In this document: one piece after another, positions 56,801 through 63,263 of the stretch
Numbering within the stretch: the first letter of the stretch is position 1
Layout of the letters: each line of letters begins with the position of its first letter
Source of the DNA: Lacinutrix sp. WUR7
Lineage (GTDB): Bacteria; Bacteroidota; Bacteroidia; Flavobacteriales; Flavobacteriaceae
DNA length: 64,000 bases
Direction of reading: 5' to 3'
NCBI RefSeq assembly: GCF_016864015.1
Contig: NZ_CP045067.1
Coordinates: forward strand, 283,001 to 347,000
Notes under the pieces: model-generated
Told to the model about the DNA's origin: nothing
What the model saw: only the letters and a program-made list of their open reading frames with translations
Databases searched by the model: none
Made by a program: the position numbers and the translations under genes

Positions 56801-57432
56801 GTATTAGTTCCTTCATATAAAACTATCATTTGAGTAGATAATTCTGTCGTACACCCAAATTGAGGAACATTATAATAAGATGCAACAAACCTTCTACATG
56901 GAGCAACCCCTTGGACTTCCCATCCAATTTCATGAGAACCACCACTTGCCGAAGGATCTATATCATGACCAGCACCAAAAATATTAGCTTCGCTAAAACC
57001 TGGGTTAGAATTATTTGGCAATATACCCCCAGAAATGAAGTCATTACTAGAATTTGCATAAGTAGTTTCAAAACTCAATACCCCATTAACACCTACTAAT
57101 ATCTCATTATATTGATTCCCAAAAAAACAAAATGTAAAAGGCAATGGTATAATATCGGACCAAATATCATCAGAAGTTAAAAATAATTGATTTGATAATC
57201 CTGTAAAAGAAAAAGAAGATGGCGGAGTAAAAGGATCAGAAAAAGGTATAGAGGAAATAGTATAAAATGTTGTTTCCCCTGTTTCAAGAAAAGTAGCAGT
57301 TAAATCTGTACAACCTGTAGAACAATCTACACTTATTTGCACAGGTCCAGCGTCTACATTAGAACATCCTGGCCCTTGCGCAATTGCAAGCTGAACAGCA
57401 AATAAACAAATAATAACTAAAAATCTCTTCAT
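47881..57432 (-). CDS. Giant T9SS type B surface protein with 27 perfect-period repeats
   Basis: About 3183 residues from ATG 57432 (signal MKRFLVIICLFAVQLAIAQ); the longer ORF start adds ten non-signal residues. Residues about 20-320 resemble the N-terminal domain of the neighbouring giant. Residues about 322-2752 are 27 repeats of exactly 90 residues (SSNSSTCSGGTASFTITG, AGDIVDYTG, SPASPVTL, DQTINLTNVTNPTTSCSG, ETVTINA), followed by one diverged unit (DICEGDVAIFTISGDPG). Each has two Cys that could form a disulfide. The end is a type B sorting domain (FTPNNDGYNDTWQIIGLN, IYDRYGKLLKQL, HFTLKR). Presumably a long fibrous adhesin; no enzyme motif is visible. Confidence 0.93.
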   Translation of the reverse strand: MKRFLVIICLFAVQLAIAQGPGCSNVDAGPVQISVDCSTGCTDLTATFLETGETTFYTISSIPFSDPFTPPSSFSFTGLSNQLFLTSDDIWSDIIPLPFTFCFFGNQYNEILVGVNGVLSFETTYANSSNDFISGGILPNNSNPGFSEANIFGAGHDIDPSASGGSHEIGWEVQGVAPCRRFVASYYNVPQFGCTTELSTQMIVLYEGTNTIEVYIAEKPTCFWLNGNAVVGIQNDNGTQAFPVPGRNNTNWIATNEAWRFTPSGTPNYTVTWYDGTNSPVGNTPTINVCPAVNETFSVEVEYTNCDGSTFIDIDTIDVTVNATPTVLLTSNTSTCSGGTASFTITGAAGDIVDYTGFTGSPVSPVTLDASGIATIIVAGVTTDQTINLTNVSNPTTSCSGVLSNSETVTINASPTVLLSSNSSTCSGGTASFTITGAAGDIVDYTGITGSPASPVTLDASGVVTISVAGVTTDQTINLTNVTNPSTSCSGTLTNSETVTINANPTVTLSSNTSTCSGGTASFTITGAPGDIVGYTGIIGAPASPVTLDASGVATITVTGVTSDQTINLTNVSNPTTSCSEVLASSETVMINANPTVTLSSNSSTCSGGTASFTITGAAGDIVGYTGIIGAPASPVTLDASGVATITVTGVTSDQTINLTNVSNPTTSCSGTLTNTETVTINANPTVSLSSNTSTCSGGTASFTITGAPGDIVDYTGITGSPASPVTLDASGVVTISVAGVTTDQTINLTNVTNPSTSCSGTLTNSETVTINANPTVSLSSNTSTCSGGTASFTITGAPGDIVGYTGIIGAPASPVTLDASGVATITVTGVTSDQTINLTNVSNPTTSCSGTLTNTETVTINANPTVSLSSNTFTCSGGTASFTITGAPGDIVDYTGITGSPASPVTLDASGVAIVTVTGAITDQTINLTNVTNPTTSCSGTLTNTETVTINASPTVLLSSNSSTCSGGTASFTITGTAGDIVDYTGVTGSPASPVTLGASGIATITVTGVTTDQTINLTNVTNPTTSCSEVLTSSETVTINASPTVLLSSNSSTCSGGTATFTITGTAGDIVDYTGIIGTPASPVILGALGIATITVAGVTTDQTINLTNVTNPTTSCSGVLSNTETVTINANPTVTLSSNISTCSGGTASFTITGTAGDIVDYTGITGSPASPVTLDTSGVAIVTVTGAITDQTINLTNVTNPTTSCSGTLTNTETVTINANPTVLLSSNTSTCSGGTATFTITGTAGDIVDYTGITGSPASPVTLDISGVAIVTVTGAITDQTINLTNVSNPTTSCSGVLSNTETVTINANPTVTLSSNISTCSGGTATFTITGTAGDIVDYTGVAGTPTSPVTLDISGVAIITVAGVITDQTINLTNVTNPTTSCSEVLTSSETVTINASRTVLLSSNSSTCSGGTATFTITGTAGDIVDYTGIIGTPASPVTLDVSGVAIITVAGVTTDQTINLTNVTNPTTSCSGVLSNSETVTINASPTVLLSSNSSTCSGGTATFTITGTAGDIVDYTGVTGSPASPVTLGASGIATITVTGVTTDQTINLTNVTNPTTSCSEVLTSSETVTINASPTVLLSSNSSTCSGGTASFTITGTAGDIVDYTGVTGSPASPVTLGASGIATITVTGVTTDQTINLTNVTNPTTSCSEVLTSSETVTINASPTVLLSSNSSTCSGGTATFTITGTTGDIVDYTGITGSPASPVTLDTSGVAIVTVTGAITDQTINLTNVTNPTTSCSGTLTNTETVTINANPTVLLSSNTSTCSGGTASFTITGAAGDIVDYTGITGLPASPVTLDISGVATVTVTGAITDQTINLTNVSNPTTSCSGVLSNTETVTINANPTVTLSSNSSTCSGGTASFTITGAPGDIVDYTGIAGTPASPVTLDVSGVAIITVAGVTTDQTINLTNVTNPTTSCSEVLTSSETVTINASPTVTLSSNTSTCSGGTATFTITGTTGDIVGYTGIIGAPASPVTLDASGVATIIVTGVTSDQTINLTNVSNPTTSCSGTLTNTETVTINANPTVILSSNTSTCSGGTATFTITGTTGDIVDYTGITGSPASPVTLDTSGVAIVIVTGAITDQTINLTNVTNPTTSCSGTLTNTETVTINANPTVLLSSNTSTCSGGTASFTITGTAGDIVDYTGITGSPASPVTLDASGVATVTVTGAITDQTINLTNVTNPTTSCSGTLTNTETVTINANPTVTLSSNSSACSGGTASFIITGTAGDIVDYTGITGSPASPVTLDASGVAIVTVTGAITDQTINLTNVTNPTTSCSGTLTNTETVTINANPTVLLSSNSSTCSGGTASFIITGTAGDIVDYTGITGTPASPVTLDASGVATITVTGVTTDQTINLTNVTNPTTSCSGVLSNSETVTINASPTVLLSSNSSTCSGGTASFTISGTAGDIVDYTGVTGSPASPVTLGASGIATITVTGVTTGQTINLTNVTNPTTSCSGVLSNSETVIINANPTVLLSSNTSTCSGGTATFTITGTAGDIVDYTGITGTLASPVTLGSSGVAIVTVTGAITDQTINLTNVTNPTTSCSGTLTNSETVTINANPTVTLSSNSSTCSGGTASFIITGTAGDIVDYTGITGSPASPVTLDASGVAIVNVAGVTTSQTINLTNVTNPTTSCSGTLTNTETVTINANPTVLLSSNSSTCSGGTAKFTITGTPGDIVDYTGITGSPASPVTLDASGVAIVTVTGAITDQTINLTNVTNPATSCSGTLTNTETVTINANPSLISLTGNSDICEGDVAIFTISGDPGNEVFYNINGGGTQQAILNPLGQAQISIISAVVNQTITLETIINPITTCSSLLGNTLAINVTPLVDASFNMLPNCNGATANVTGDIGGAFSFNPEPTDGASIDGVSGEVINAIPNTTYSVMYSVTGICNTDTEIVSFSVLPLPVVDLQDEFLICLDSEGNIINQPRIDSDLSIVDYLFEWTEISNPSVVLGTNTYYEPMVSGVYSVLVTNTVTGCSTVVGDINTITTVTSSIIPSGLNAIITSETFANESIIEVRVNEEPGIVYAFSLDGNTFESNGTNEYVFYNVTSGEHEVTATDVAGCGTISIIIFVVDYPLFFTPNNDGYNDTWQIIGLNNPLDAKVSIYDRYGKLLKQLNSNNEGWDGTLNGQALPSSDYWFTLEYRDPNNQLDTREKVFNGHFTLKR
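49175..56465 (-). repeat. 27 x 270-bp indel-free coding repeat array
   Basis: The GCATTT anchor recurs every 270 bp: examples at 49175, 49445, 49715, 49985, 50255 and 56465. The span is exactly 7290 bp, 27 units with no net indel. Higher-order identity occurs at 540 bp (54831 vs 55371) and 810 bp (55201 vs 56011). Confidence 0.93.
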
Positions 57433-57601
57433 AAAAAAAAAGGCATGACATATTTTAAGCAATTAGAAAAACCTTATTTATATCGCAAAATACTTAACTT
57501 AAAGCAATTAGCATGAAAAGTTGTTAAAAAATAAGCAAAAAACCGAAATCCATTAGAAATTAATTCTACTTCAATTCAAACCATAACAAACGGGAATTAC
57601 T

Positions 57602-57609
57602 TATCTTTG
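57602..57609 (+). promoter_or_regulatory. -7 element of folE
   Basis: TATCTTTG, identical to the helicase and truA boxes, 25 nt before the ATG. Confidence 0.6.
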
Positions 57610-57634
57610 CAAATTATAATTATTATTATTTTTA

Positions 57635-58312
57635 ATGAAACTGGATAGCAAATTAGACGAATTTAACTCATTAGGAGACAACCATGTTGGTACATCAACA
57701 AACACACCAATGCGTGAAGATGCTTTTACTCTTACAAATGAGGAAAAAATAGATAGTATTAAGGACGATGTTAGACATATCATGGAAACATTAGGTCTTG
57801 ATTTAAAAGACGATAGCCTGAAAGGTACACCAAATAGAGTTGCTAAAATGTTTGTCAACGAAATTTTTAGCGGCTTAGACCCTAAAAATAAACCTAGCGC
57901 TTCTACCTTTGATAACAAGTATAAATATGGCGAAATGCTTGTGGAAAAAAACATTACTGTTTATTCTACTTGCGAGCACCATTTACTTCCTATAGTTGGT
58001 AGAGCACATGTTGCTTACATTTCTAACGGAACGGTTGTTGGCTTATCTAAAATGAATCGTATAGTAGATTATTTTTCAAATAGACCACAAGTACAAGAAC
58101 GTTTAACGATTCAAATTGTAAAGGAATTACAAGATGTTTTAAATACGGAAGATGTTGCTTGTGTTATTGATGCGAAACATTTATGTGTAAATTCTAGAGG
58201 AATTAGAGATGTAGATTCTAGTACGGTAACTAGTGAGTTTGGCGGTAAATTCAAAGAAAAAGATACACGTAGAGAATTTTTAGATTATATTAAATTAGAG
58301 ACTACTTTTTAG
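57635..58312 (+). CDS. folE: GTP cyclohydrolase I
   Basis: A 225-residue enzyme converting GTP to dihydroneopterin triphosphate, the first step of folate and of the pterin route used by queD. Zinc ligands are Cys113 and His116 in STCEHHLLP and Cys184 in HLCVNSRG; GLSKMNRIV and the QERLT segment are also conserved. A polar N-terminal extension of about 40 residues precedes the core. A TATCTTTG promoter box lies upstream, and cysS follows 6 bp later, so both are in one unit. Confidence 0.97.
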   Translation: MKLDSKLDEFNSLGDNHVGTSTNTPMREDAFTLTNEEKIDSIKDDVRHIMETLGLDLKDDSLKGTPNRVAKMFVNEIFSGLDPKNKPSASTFDNKYKYGEMLVEKNITVYSTCEHHLLPIVGRAHVAYISNGTVVGLSKMNRIVDYFSNRPQVQERLTIQIVKELQDVLNTEDVACVIDAKHLCVNSRGIRDVDSSTVTSEFGGKFKEKDTRREFLDYIKLETTF

Positions 58313-58318
58313 TAGTTC

Positions 58319-59818
58319 ATGGAAACAGCCTACTTTATGCAAATTTCAGAAAAACAAAACATAGAAATATACAATTCCCTTTCTGGTAAAAAAGAACATT
58401 TCAAACCAATAACAGAAGGTTATGTTGGCATGTACGTTTGTGGACCAACGGTTTACAGCAATGTACATTTAGGAAATGTAAGAACTTTTATGTCTTTTGA
58501 TATGATTTTTCGTTACCTATTACATTTAGGTTATAAAGTACGTTATGTTAGAAACATTACAGATGCTGGTCATTTAGAAAATGATGCCGATGTTGGTGAA
58601 GATAAAATTACTAAAAAAGCAAGATTAGAAGCTATAGAACCTATGGAAATTGTACAGCGATATACTGTAGATTTTCATAATGTGCTAAACACTTTTAATT
58701 TTCTTCCTCCTAGTATAGAACCTACTGCAACGGGGCATATTATAGAGCAAATTGATCTTATTCAGACTATTATAGATAACGGTTTTGGGTATGAAGTTAA
58801 TGGTTCTGTTTATTTTGATGTACACAAGTACAATCAAACGAACGACTATGGCATATTAAGCAAACGTAAACTGGAAGATTTAATTCACAATACTCGTGAA
58901 TTAGACGGACAAAGCGACAAGAGAAATCCGCAAGATTTTGCGCTATGGAAAAAAGCAGAACCAACACACATTATGCGTTGGCCTTCTCCATGGAGCGATG
59001 GTTTTCCTGGTTGGCATTTAGAATGTACAGCGATGAGTACCAAATATCTTGGTGAATATTTTGATATTCATGGAGGCGGAATGGATTTAAAATTCCCACA
59101 TCACGAATGTGAAATTGCTCAGAATAAAGCAGCAAAAGGAAAGGATCCTGTAAAATACTGGATGCATGCCAATATGCTAGAACTTAATGGTGCTAGAATG
59201 AGTAAATCGACTGGGAATTATATAAATCCTTCTGAATTGATTTCTGGTAAAAACGACATTATGTCTAAAGCCTATAGTCCTAGTGTCATTCGCTTTTTTA
59301 TGATGCAAGCTTCTTATAGAAGTGTTTTAGATTTAACAGATAATGGCTTATTAGCAAGTGAAAAAGGATTTCACAAACTTTTAGACGCCGTTAATGCATT
59401 AGATACATTACCTACATCTAGCACATCTACATTTAATGTTTCGGAATGGAAACAGAAATGTTATGATGCAATGAATGACGACTTTAATACGCCTATTTTA
59501 ATTGCTACTTTATTTGAAGCCGTTAAATATATCAATCAGATTAAAGACGAAAGTGCAACCATTACAAAAGAAGATTTAGAAGTCTTAAAAAATACAATAA
59601 ACAGTTTTGTTTTTGATATTCTTGGGCTTGAAAATGTGAGTAAAGACGAAAAAGGAACAGACAAACTTTCTGGTGCTGTAGAACTTTTAATCCAGTTACG
59701 TCAAGAAGCAAGAGCAAATAAAGACTTTGCCATGTCTGATAAAATTAGAGACGAATTAGCCGCTGTTGGTATTCAGCTTAAAGATGGTAAAGAGGGTACA
59801 AGTTTTTCTGTGAATTAA
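58319..59818 (+). CDS. cysS: Cysteinyl-tRNA synthetase
   Basis: A 499-residue class I synthetase charging tRNA-Cys. The zinc/nucleotide motifs [18 protein letters not shown] (HIGH as HLGN), [28 protein letters not shown] and RMSKSTGN (KMSKS) are all present, followed by the DALR-type anticodon domain. An alternative start is Met7 (58337). It follows folE by 6 bp and is probably co-transcribed. Confidence 0.97.
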   Translation: METAYFMQISEKQNIEIYNSLSGKKEHFKPITEGYVGMYVCGPTVYSNVHLGNVRTFMSFDMIFRYLLHLGYKVRYVRNITDAGHLENDADVGEDKITKKARLEAIEPMEIVQRYTVDFHNVLNTFNFLPPSIEPTATGHIIEQIDLIQTIIDNGFGYEVNGSVYFDVHKYNQTNDYGILSKRKLEDLIHNTRELDGQSDKRNPQDFALWKKAEPTHIMRWPSPWSDGFPGWHLECTAMSTKYLGEYFDIHGGGMDLKFPHHECEIAQNKAAKGKDPVKYWMHANMLELNGARMSKSTGNYINPSELISGKNDIMSKAYSPSVIRFFMMQASYRSVLDLTDNGLLASEKGFHKLLDAVNALDTLPTSSTSTFNVSEWKQKCYDAMNDDFNTPILIATLFEAVKYINQIKDESATITKEDLEVLKNTINSFVFDILGLENVSKDEKGTDKLSGAVELLIQLRQEARANKDFAMSDKIRDELAAVGIQLKDGKEGTSFSVN

Positions 59819-60010
59819 TTAAGTCATTCATTGTAAGCTGTAAAGTTATTTGGTTTTAATTCTTTTAATAATCTGAAATTTTAGGAAAATTACAATTAGC
59901 ATTTGCTCTTTCCTTTAACTAAAGAAAGATGAATTTTCTGAAAATAAAACGCAGAGAATTTGACATAAAATGCGAATCTATTTTTAAAATTTACGTGCCA
60001 TTAATAAGAT

Positions 60011-60026
60011 TTCCACTTTCGTGGAA
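60011..60026 (+). promoter_or_regulatory. 5' UTR hairpin just before yidD
   Basis: TTCCAC-TTTC-GTGGAA, 7 nt before the ATG at 60034, same loop and spacing as at folP and the phosphoesterase. Confidence 0.7.
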
Positions 60027-60033
60027 AACGAAT

Positions 60034-60270
60034 ATGAAAAAAATACTAATCGCTCCTTTCCTATTTTTAATTAAAGTGTATCAGACTTTAATTTCGCCAT
60101 TAACACCTTCTACGTGTAGGTTTCAGCCAACCTGTTCGCATTATACCAAAGAAGCTTTGCAAAAACATGGTTTATTAAAAGGTGGAAAACTGGCTATAAA
60201 AAGAATTTTTAGTTGTCATCCTTGGGGAAAGTCCGGTTACGACCCTGTTCCGGAAAAGGAGGACAAATAA
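60034..60270 (+). CDS. yidD: Membrane protein insertion efficiency factor YidD
   Basis: A 78-residue protein aiding YidC-dependent membrane insertion. Family motifs: [35 protein letters not shown] and [13 protein letters not shown]. Translation starts at ATG 60034; the longer ORF from 59929 has an unrelated 35-residue leader that contains the hairpin. The gene normally lies near rnpA/yidC, but here it is isolated before lgt. Confidence 0.95.
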   Translation: MKKILIAPFLFLIKVYQTLISPLTPSTCRFQPTCSHYTKEALQKHGLLKGGKLAIKRIFSCHPWGKSGYDPVPEKEDK

Positions 60271-60469
60271 AAAAAGACTCCTCCGTTGCAGTCGGAATGA
60301 CATCATCAAAAAACATCTTACATTCCTACCACTTGTTATTCATTTAGTCATTTCCAGCTTGTAAAGAAATCTATCTGTTCCAGAAAAGGAAGACTCCTAA
60401 AAAAATAGTATTTCCTTAACGAGCTAAGTCTTTAGAATCGTTTATATTTACGTTTTCAAAATAAATTCT
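60271..60469. other. Intergenic with decayed dispersed-repeat fragments
   Basis: Contains GCAGTCGGAATGACATC and TCATTTCCAGCTTGTAAAGA, degenerate relatives of the GTCATTTCGAGCTTGTCG family. No RNA or ORF is seen. Confidence 0.5.
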
Positions 60470-61396
60470 ATGCATTTTTTAATATTCGATTGGAATCCTA
60501 CAACAGGAATTGACATCATTGGTAATTTCAAATTACATTTTTACAGTGTTATGTGGATTATTGCATTTCTGCTAGGATTACAAATCATGAAACGCATCTT
60601 TAAAAGAGATAATATAAAGGAAGAATATTTAGATCCTCTTTTTTTGTATACCATTATCGCAACCATGCTTGGCGCACGTTTAGGTCATGTGATTTTTTAT
60701 CAGTCGGAACTTATTTCTCAAGATTTTTTCAGCATCTTTTTACCTTTCCGTTTTGTACCAAAATTTGAATTCACCGGTTTTCAAGGATTAGCAAGTCATG
60801 GAGCTGCCATTGGAATAATAATAGGTATGTATTTATACCGAAGAAAATATAACTACAAATCTTTAATGTGGATTTTAGACAGAGTTGTAATTCCTGTTGC
60901 AAGTGGTGCTATATTTATTCGTTTAGGAAACTTTATCAATTCTGAAATCATAGGAAAAGTAACCGATTCGCCTTTTGGTGTTCGTTTTATTCAGGAAGAA
61001 TATAACAAATACGAAGCCATGCAACTCACAGGAATGAAAACGCCAAAAGAAGCATATAATGCTATTGCTAATAATCCGCAATTTCAAAATTTATTAGATG
61101 CAGTACCTTATAGACATCCTGCGCAATTATACGAATCTTTTAGTTACATCTTTGTGTTTTTAATTCTTTGGTATTTCTACACTAAAACAGATAAAGGCAA
61201 TCAAACAGGATTCTTATTTGGTTTATTTTTAGTTCTACTTTGGACGGTTCGTTTCTTTGTAGAATTTGTAAAAGAAGCACAAGTAGACGATCGTGCAACT
61301 TGGGCTTTAAACACAGGACAATGGTTAAGTATCCCTTTTATTTTAATTGGTTTATACTTTATGTTTGTCTACAAACCAAAAACTGCTGTAAAATAA
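60470..61396 (+). CDS. lgt: Prolipoprotein diacylglyceryl transferase
   Basis: A 308-residue inner-membrane enzyme that adds diacylglycerol to the lipobox Cys of lipoproteins, including the many encoded in this window. Motifs: GARLGHVIFY, GLASHGAAIGIIIG (His of HGG-like region) and the signature GAIFIRLGNFINSEIIG; about seven TM helices. An insertion of about 45 residues precedes YRHPAQLYESF. DUF192 follows 6 bp downstream. Confidence 0.97.
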   Translation: MHFLIFDWNPTTGIDIIGNFKLHFYSVMWIIAFLLGLQIMKRIFKRDNIKEEYLDPLFLYTIIATMLGARLGHVIFYQSELISQDFFSIFLPFRFVPKFEFTGFQGLASHGAAIGIIIGMYLYRRKYNYKSLMWILDRVVIPVASGAIFIRLGNFINSEIIGKVTDSPFGVRFIQEEYNKYEAMQLTGMKTPKEAYNAIANNPQFQNLLDAVPYRHPAQLYESFSYIFVFLILWYFYTKTDKGNQTGFLFGLFLVLLWTVRFFVEFVKEAQVDDRATWALNTGQWLSIPFILIGLYFMFVYKPKTAVK

Positions 61397-61402
61397 ATTC
61401 CT

Positions 61403-61897
61403 ATGAAATTTAGAATACTTACCACTACTATTTTATGCGCAACCTTATTTTTAAGCGCTTGTAAAGAACAAAAAAGAGACATAGAACCTATTGAAGTTTC
61501 CTTTAACAAAGAAGGAGATCTTACTATATACAAAGCTGCTACAGACTCTATAGTTACTAGATTAGACATAGAAATTGCAGATACAGATTACGATGTGCAA
61601 ACTGGGTTAATGTACAGAAATTCTATGCAAGAAAACCAAGCCATGTTATTTGTATTTCCTAGCATGCGCGAACGTTTTTTCTATATGAAAAACACCAGAA
61701 TCCCTTTAGACCTCATCTATTTAGATAACGATAAACATATTGTAAGTTTTCAAGAAAACGCGGTACCTTTTGACGAAGCTTCTTTGCCATCTAAAGTTCC
61801 TGCGCAATATGTTTTAGAAATAAATGCTGGATTAGCCGAAAAATGGCTTTTAGAGGTTGGTGATAGAATAGAATACATCGAAATAAATGAAAAATAA
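61403..61897 (+). CDS. DUF192 lipoprotein
   Basis: A 164-residue lipoprotein with lipobox LFLSAC (Cys20). The DUF192 core is visible: LDIEIADTDYDVQTGLMYRN, ENQAMLFVFPSMRERFFYMK and the KVPAQYVLEINAGLAEKW end. The small beta-barrel family has no established biochemical role. It is in one operon with lgt and overlaps the following hydrolase gene by 11 nt. Confidence 0.92.
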   Translation: MKFRILTTTILCATLFLSACKEQKRDIEPIEVSFNKEGDLTIYKAATDSIVTRLDIEIADTDYDVQTGLMYRNSMQENQAMLFVFPSMRERFFYMKNTRIPLDLIYLDNDKHIVSFQENAVPFDEASLPSKVPAQYVLEINAGLAEKWLLEVGDRIEYIEINEK

Positions 61898-62735
61898 TGT
61901 TCGTAGTACATTATTAAAAACTACAACAGGACACACTATAAGTGTCACCATTTTTTCGCCTGAAAAATCAAATAACAAAAGCATTGTTATCTCTTCTGCT
62001 ACTGGCGTTTTACAAAAGTACTATTCCAAATTTGCAACGCACTTTAGCACTTTAGGATTTACGGTTTACACTTTTGATTATTATGGGATAGGAAAATCTA
62101 AAACCAAAAATATAAAACAGAACACTGCAGATTTATATACTTGGGCTTTAGACCAAGCTGCTGTTATAAAATTTGCGAAGCAAGAGCAATTACAACACAA
62201 AATAACTTTAGTAGCACATAGTATTGGCGGACAACTTATAGGTTTGAATCCCGAAATACATTTAGTAGATTCTATAGTGACCATTGCTTCGCAAACTGGT
62301 TATTGGAAATACTTTAAAGGATTTTATAGACTAAGAATGATAGTCTTTTGGTATGCATTAATACCAATCACAACGCCTCTATTTGGTTATTTTCCTGCTA
62401 AAAAACTTGGCTTGTTTGAAAATCTTCCAAGACATGTGGTATACCAATGGCGGAAATGGGGAGTCCATCCAGAATACATGTTCAGCGAATTTAGCGACTT
62501 ACAATTCAGCAACATAAAATGTAATGTTTTATCTCTTAGTTTTCCTAGAGACAGTTATGCTCCGAAAGAAACGGTAGATTGGTTAGCATCTAAATTCACA
62601 AATACCAAAGTAGATAGAAGGCATCTTATTCCTGAAGATTTACAAATAGAAGACGTGCAACATTTTGGTTTTTTTAGAGAACAATTTAAAGACTCTCTGT
62701 GGCAACTAACTGAAAATTGGATAGGTACCCATTAA
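61887..62735 (+). CDS. Alpha/beta hydrolase, YheT/serine aminopeptidase-like
   Basis: A 282-residue soluble protein without signal peptide. The nucleophile elbow is AHSIGGQ (AxSxG variant of GxSxG), preceded by FDYYGIGKSK; an acid is expected near SFPRDSYAP and the His in EDVQHFGFFRE. The substrate is unknown. It overlaps the DUF192 gene, so it is third in the lgt operon. Confidence 0.87.
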   Translation: MKNNVRSTLLKTTTGHTISVTIFSPEKSNNKSIVISSATGVLQKYYSKFATHFSTLGFTVYTFDYYGIGKSKTKNIKQNTADLYTWALDQAAVIKFAKQEQLQHKITLVAHSIGGQLIGLNPEIHLVDSIVTIASQTGYWKYFKGFYRLRMIVFWYALIPITTPLFGYFPAKKLGLFENLPRHVVYQWRKWGVHPEYMFSEFSDLQFSNIKCNVLSLSFPRDSYAPKETVDWLASKFTNTKVDRRHLIPEDLQIEDVQHFGFFREQFKDSLWQLTENWIGTH

Positions 62736-63012
62736 ATTTTTAAACAGTTCTTTTTACAAAACAACTAATCTTAGGTATTTTGGTTTATTCTTTTTTTAGT
62801 CCTTTTCGGTTGCTAAACTAGCTTTAAAAGCTTCAAAAAATTCATCACATTACTCGTTTTTCTAGTTTATTTTTATTGTAACAGTTCACAGAATTATACC
62901 ATAACTAACATTATAAGCTGGATCAAACCAAGGGAAGTGCAGGCTAAATTAGAACTTAACACCTTTACATGGAAAATTATTGATATTAAAAAAGCGTTTC
63001 AAGTGAAGGGTT

Positions 63013-63184
63013 TGCGTTAAGGATTGATGCGGCATCCTTTTGTTTTGGATAGAATGGTTTTTCAAAAGCACATATAGACATGCTAAGAAAGAATATCTTT
63101 ATTGCAATACGCCAGCAACAAAAGAAACAGCGGAAAGCCTGACGCTACGGAGTTTTCACGTAGTAGGGTAACGCCCAAATTATG
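63013..63184. repeat. Dispersed repeat, 'GCGTTAAGGATTGATGCGGCATCC...GTAACGCCC'
   Basis: Fills the end of a 528-bp gap: TGCGTTAAGGATTGATGCGG, CATCCTTTTG, GCGGAAAGCCTGACGC, a hairpin CTACGG-AGTTTTCACGTAG and GGTAACGCCCAAATTATG. The ends match 19307-19424. The upstream part of the gap (62736-63012) shows only stop-riddled AT-rich DNA with no recognisable gene. Confidence 0.7.
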
Positions 63185-63199
63185 AAACTAGAAGAAATA

Positions 63200-63234
63200 A
63201 AAAAACCTTTCCGCATAACACGGAAAGGTTTTTT
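63200..63234 (-). terminator. Terminator of secDF
   Basis: Stem AAAAAACCTTTCCG / CGGAAAGGTTTTTT, 7-nt loop, T run on the minus strand. Confidence 0.93.
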
Positions 63235-63263
63235 AATATAATAAGAATGGAATTGCTAGTTGC

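Noticed and set aside
62813-63012. Decayed gene upstream of the 63013 repeat
   Set aside because: Many stops in all frames and no recognisable motif; cannot be supported.
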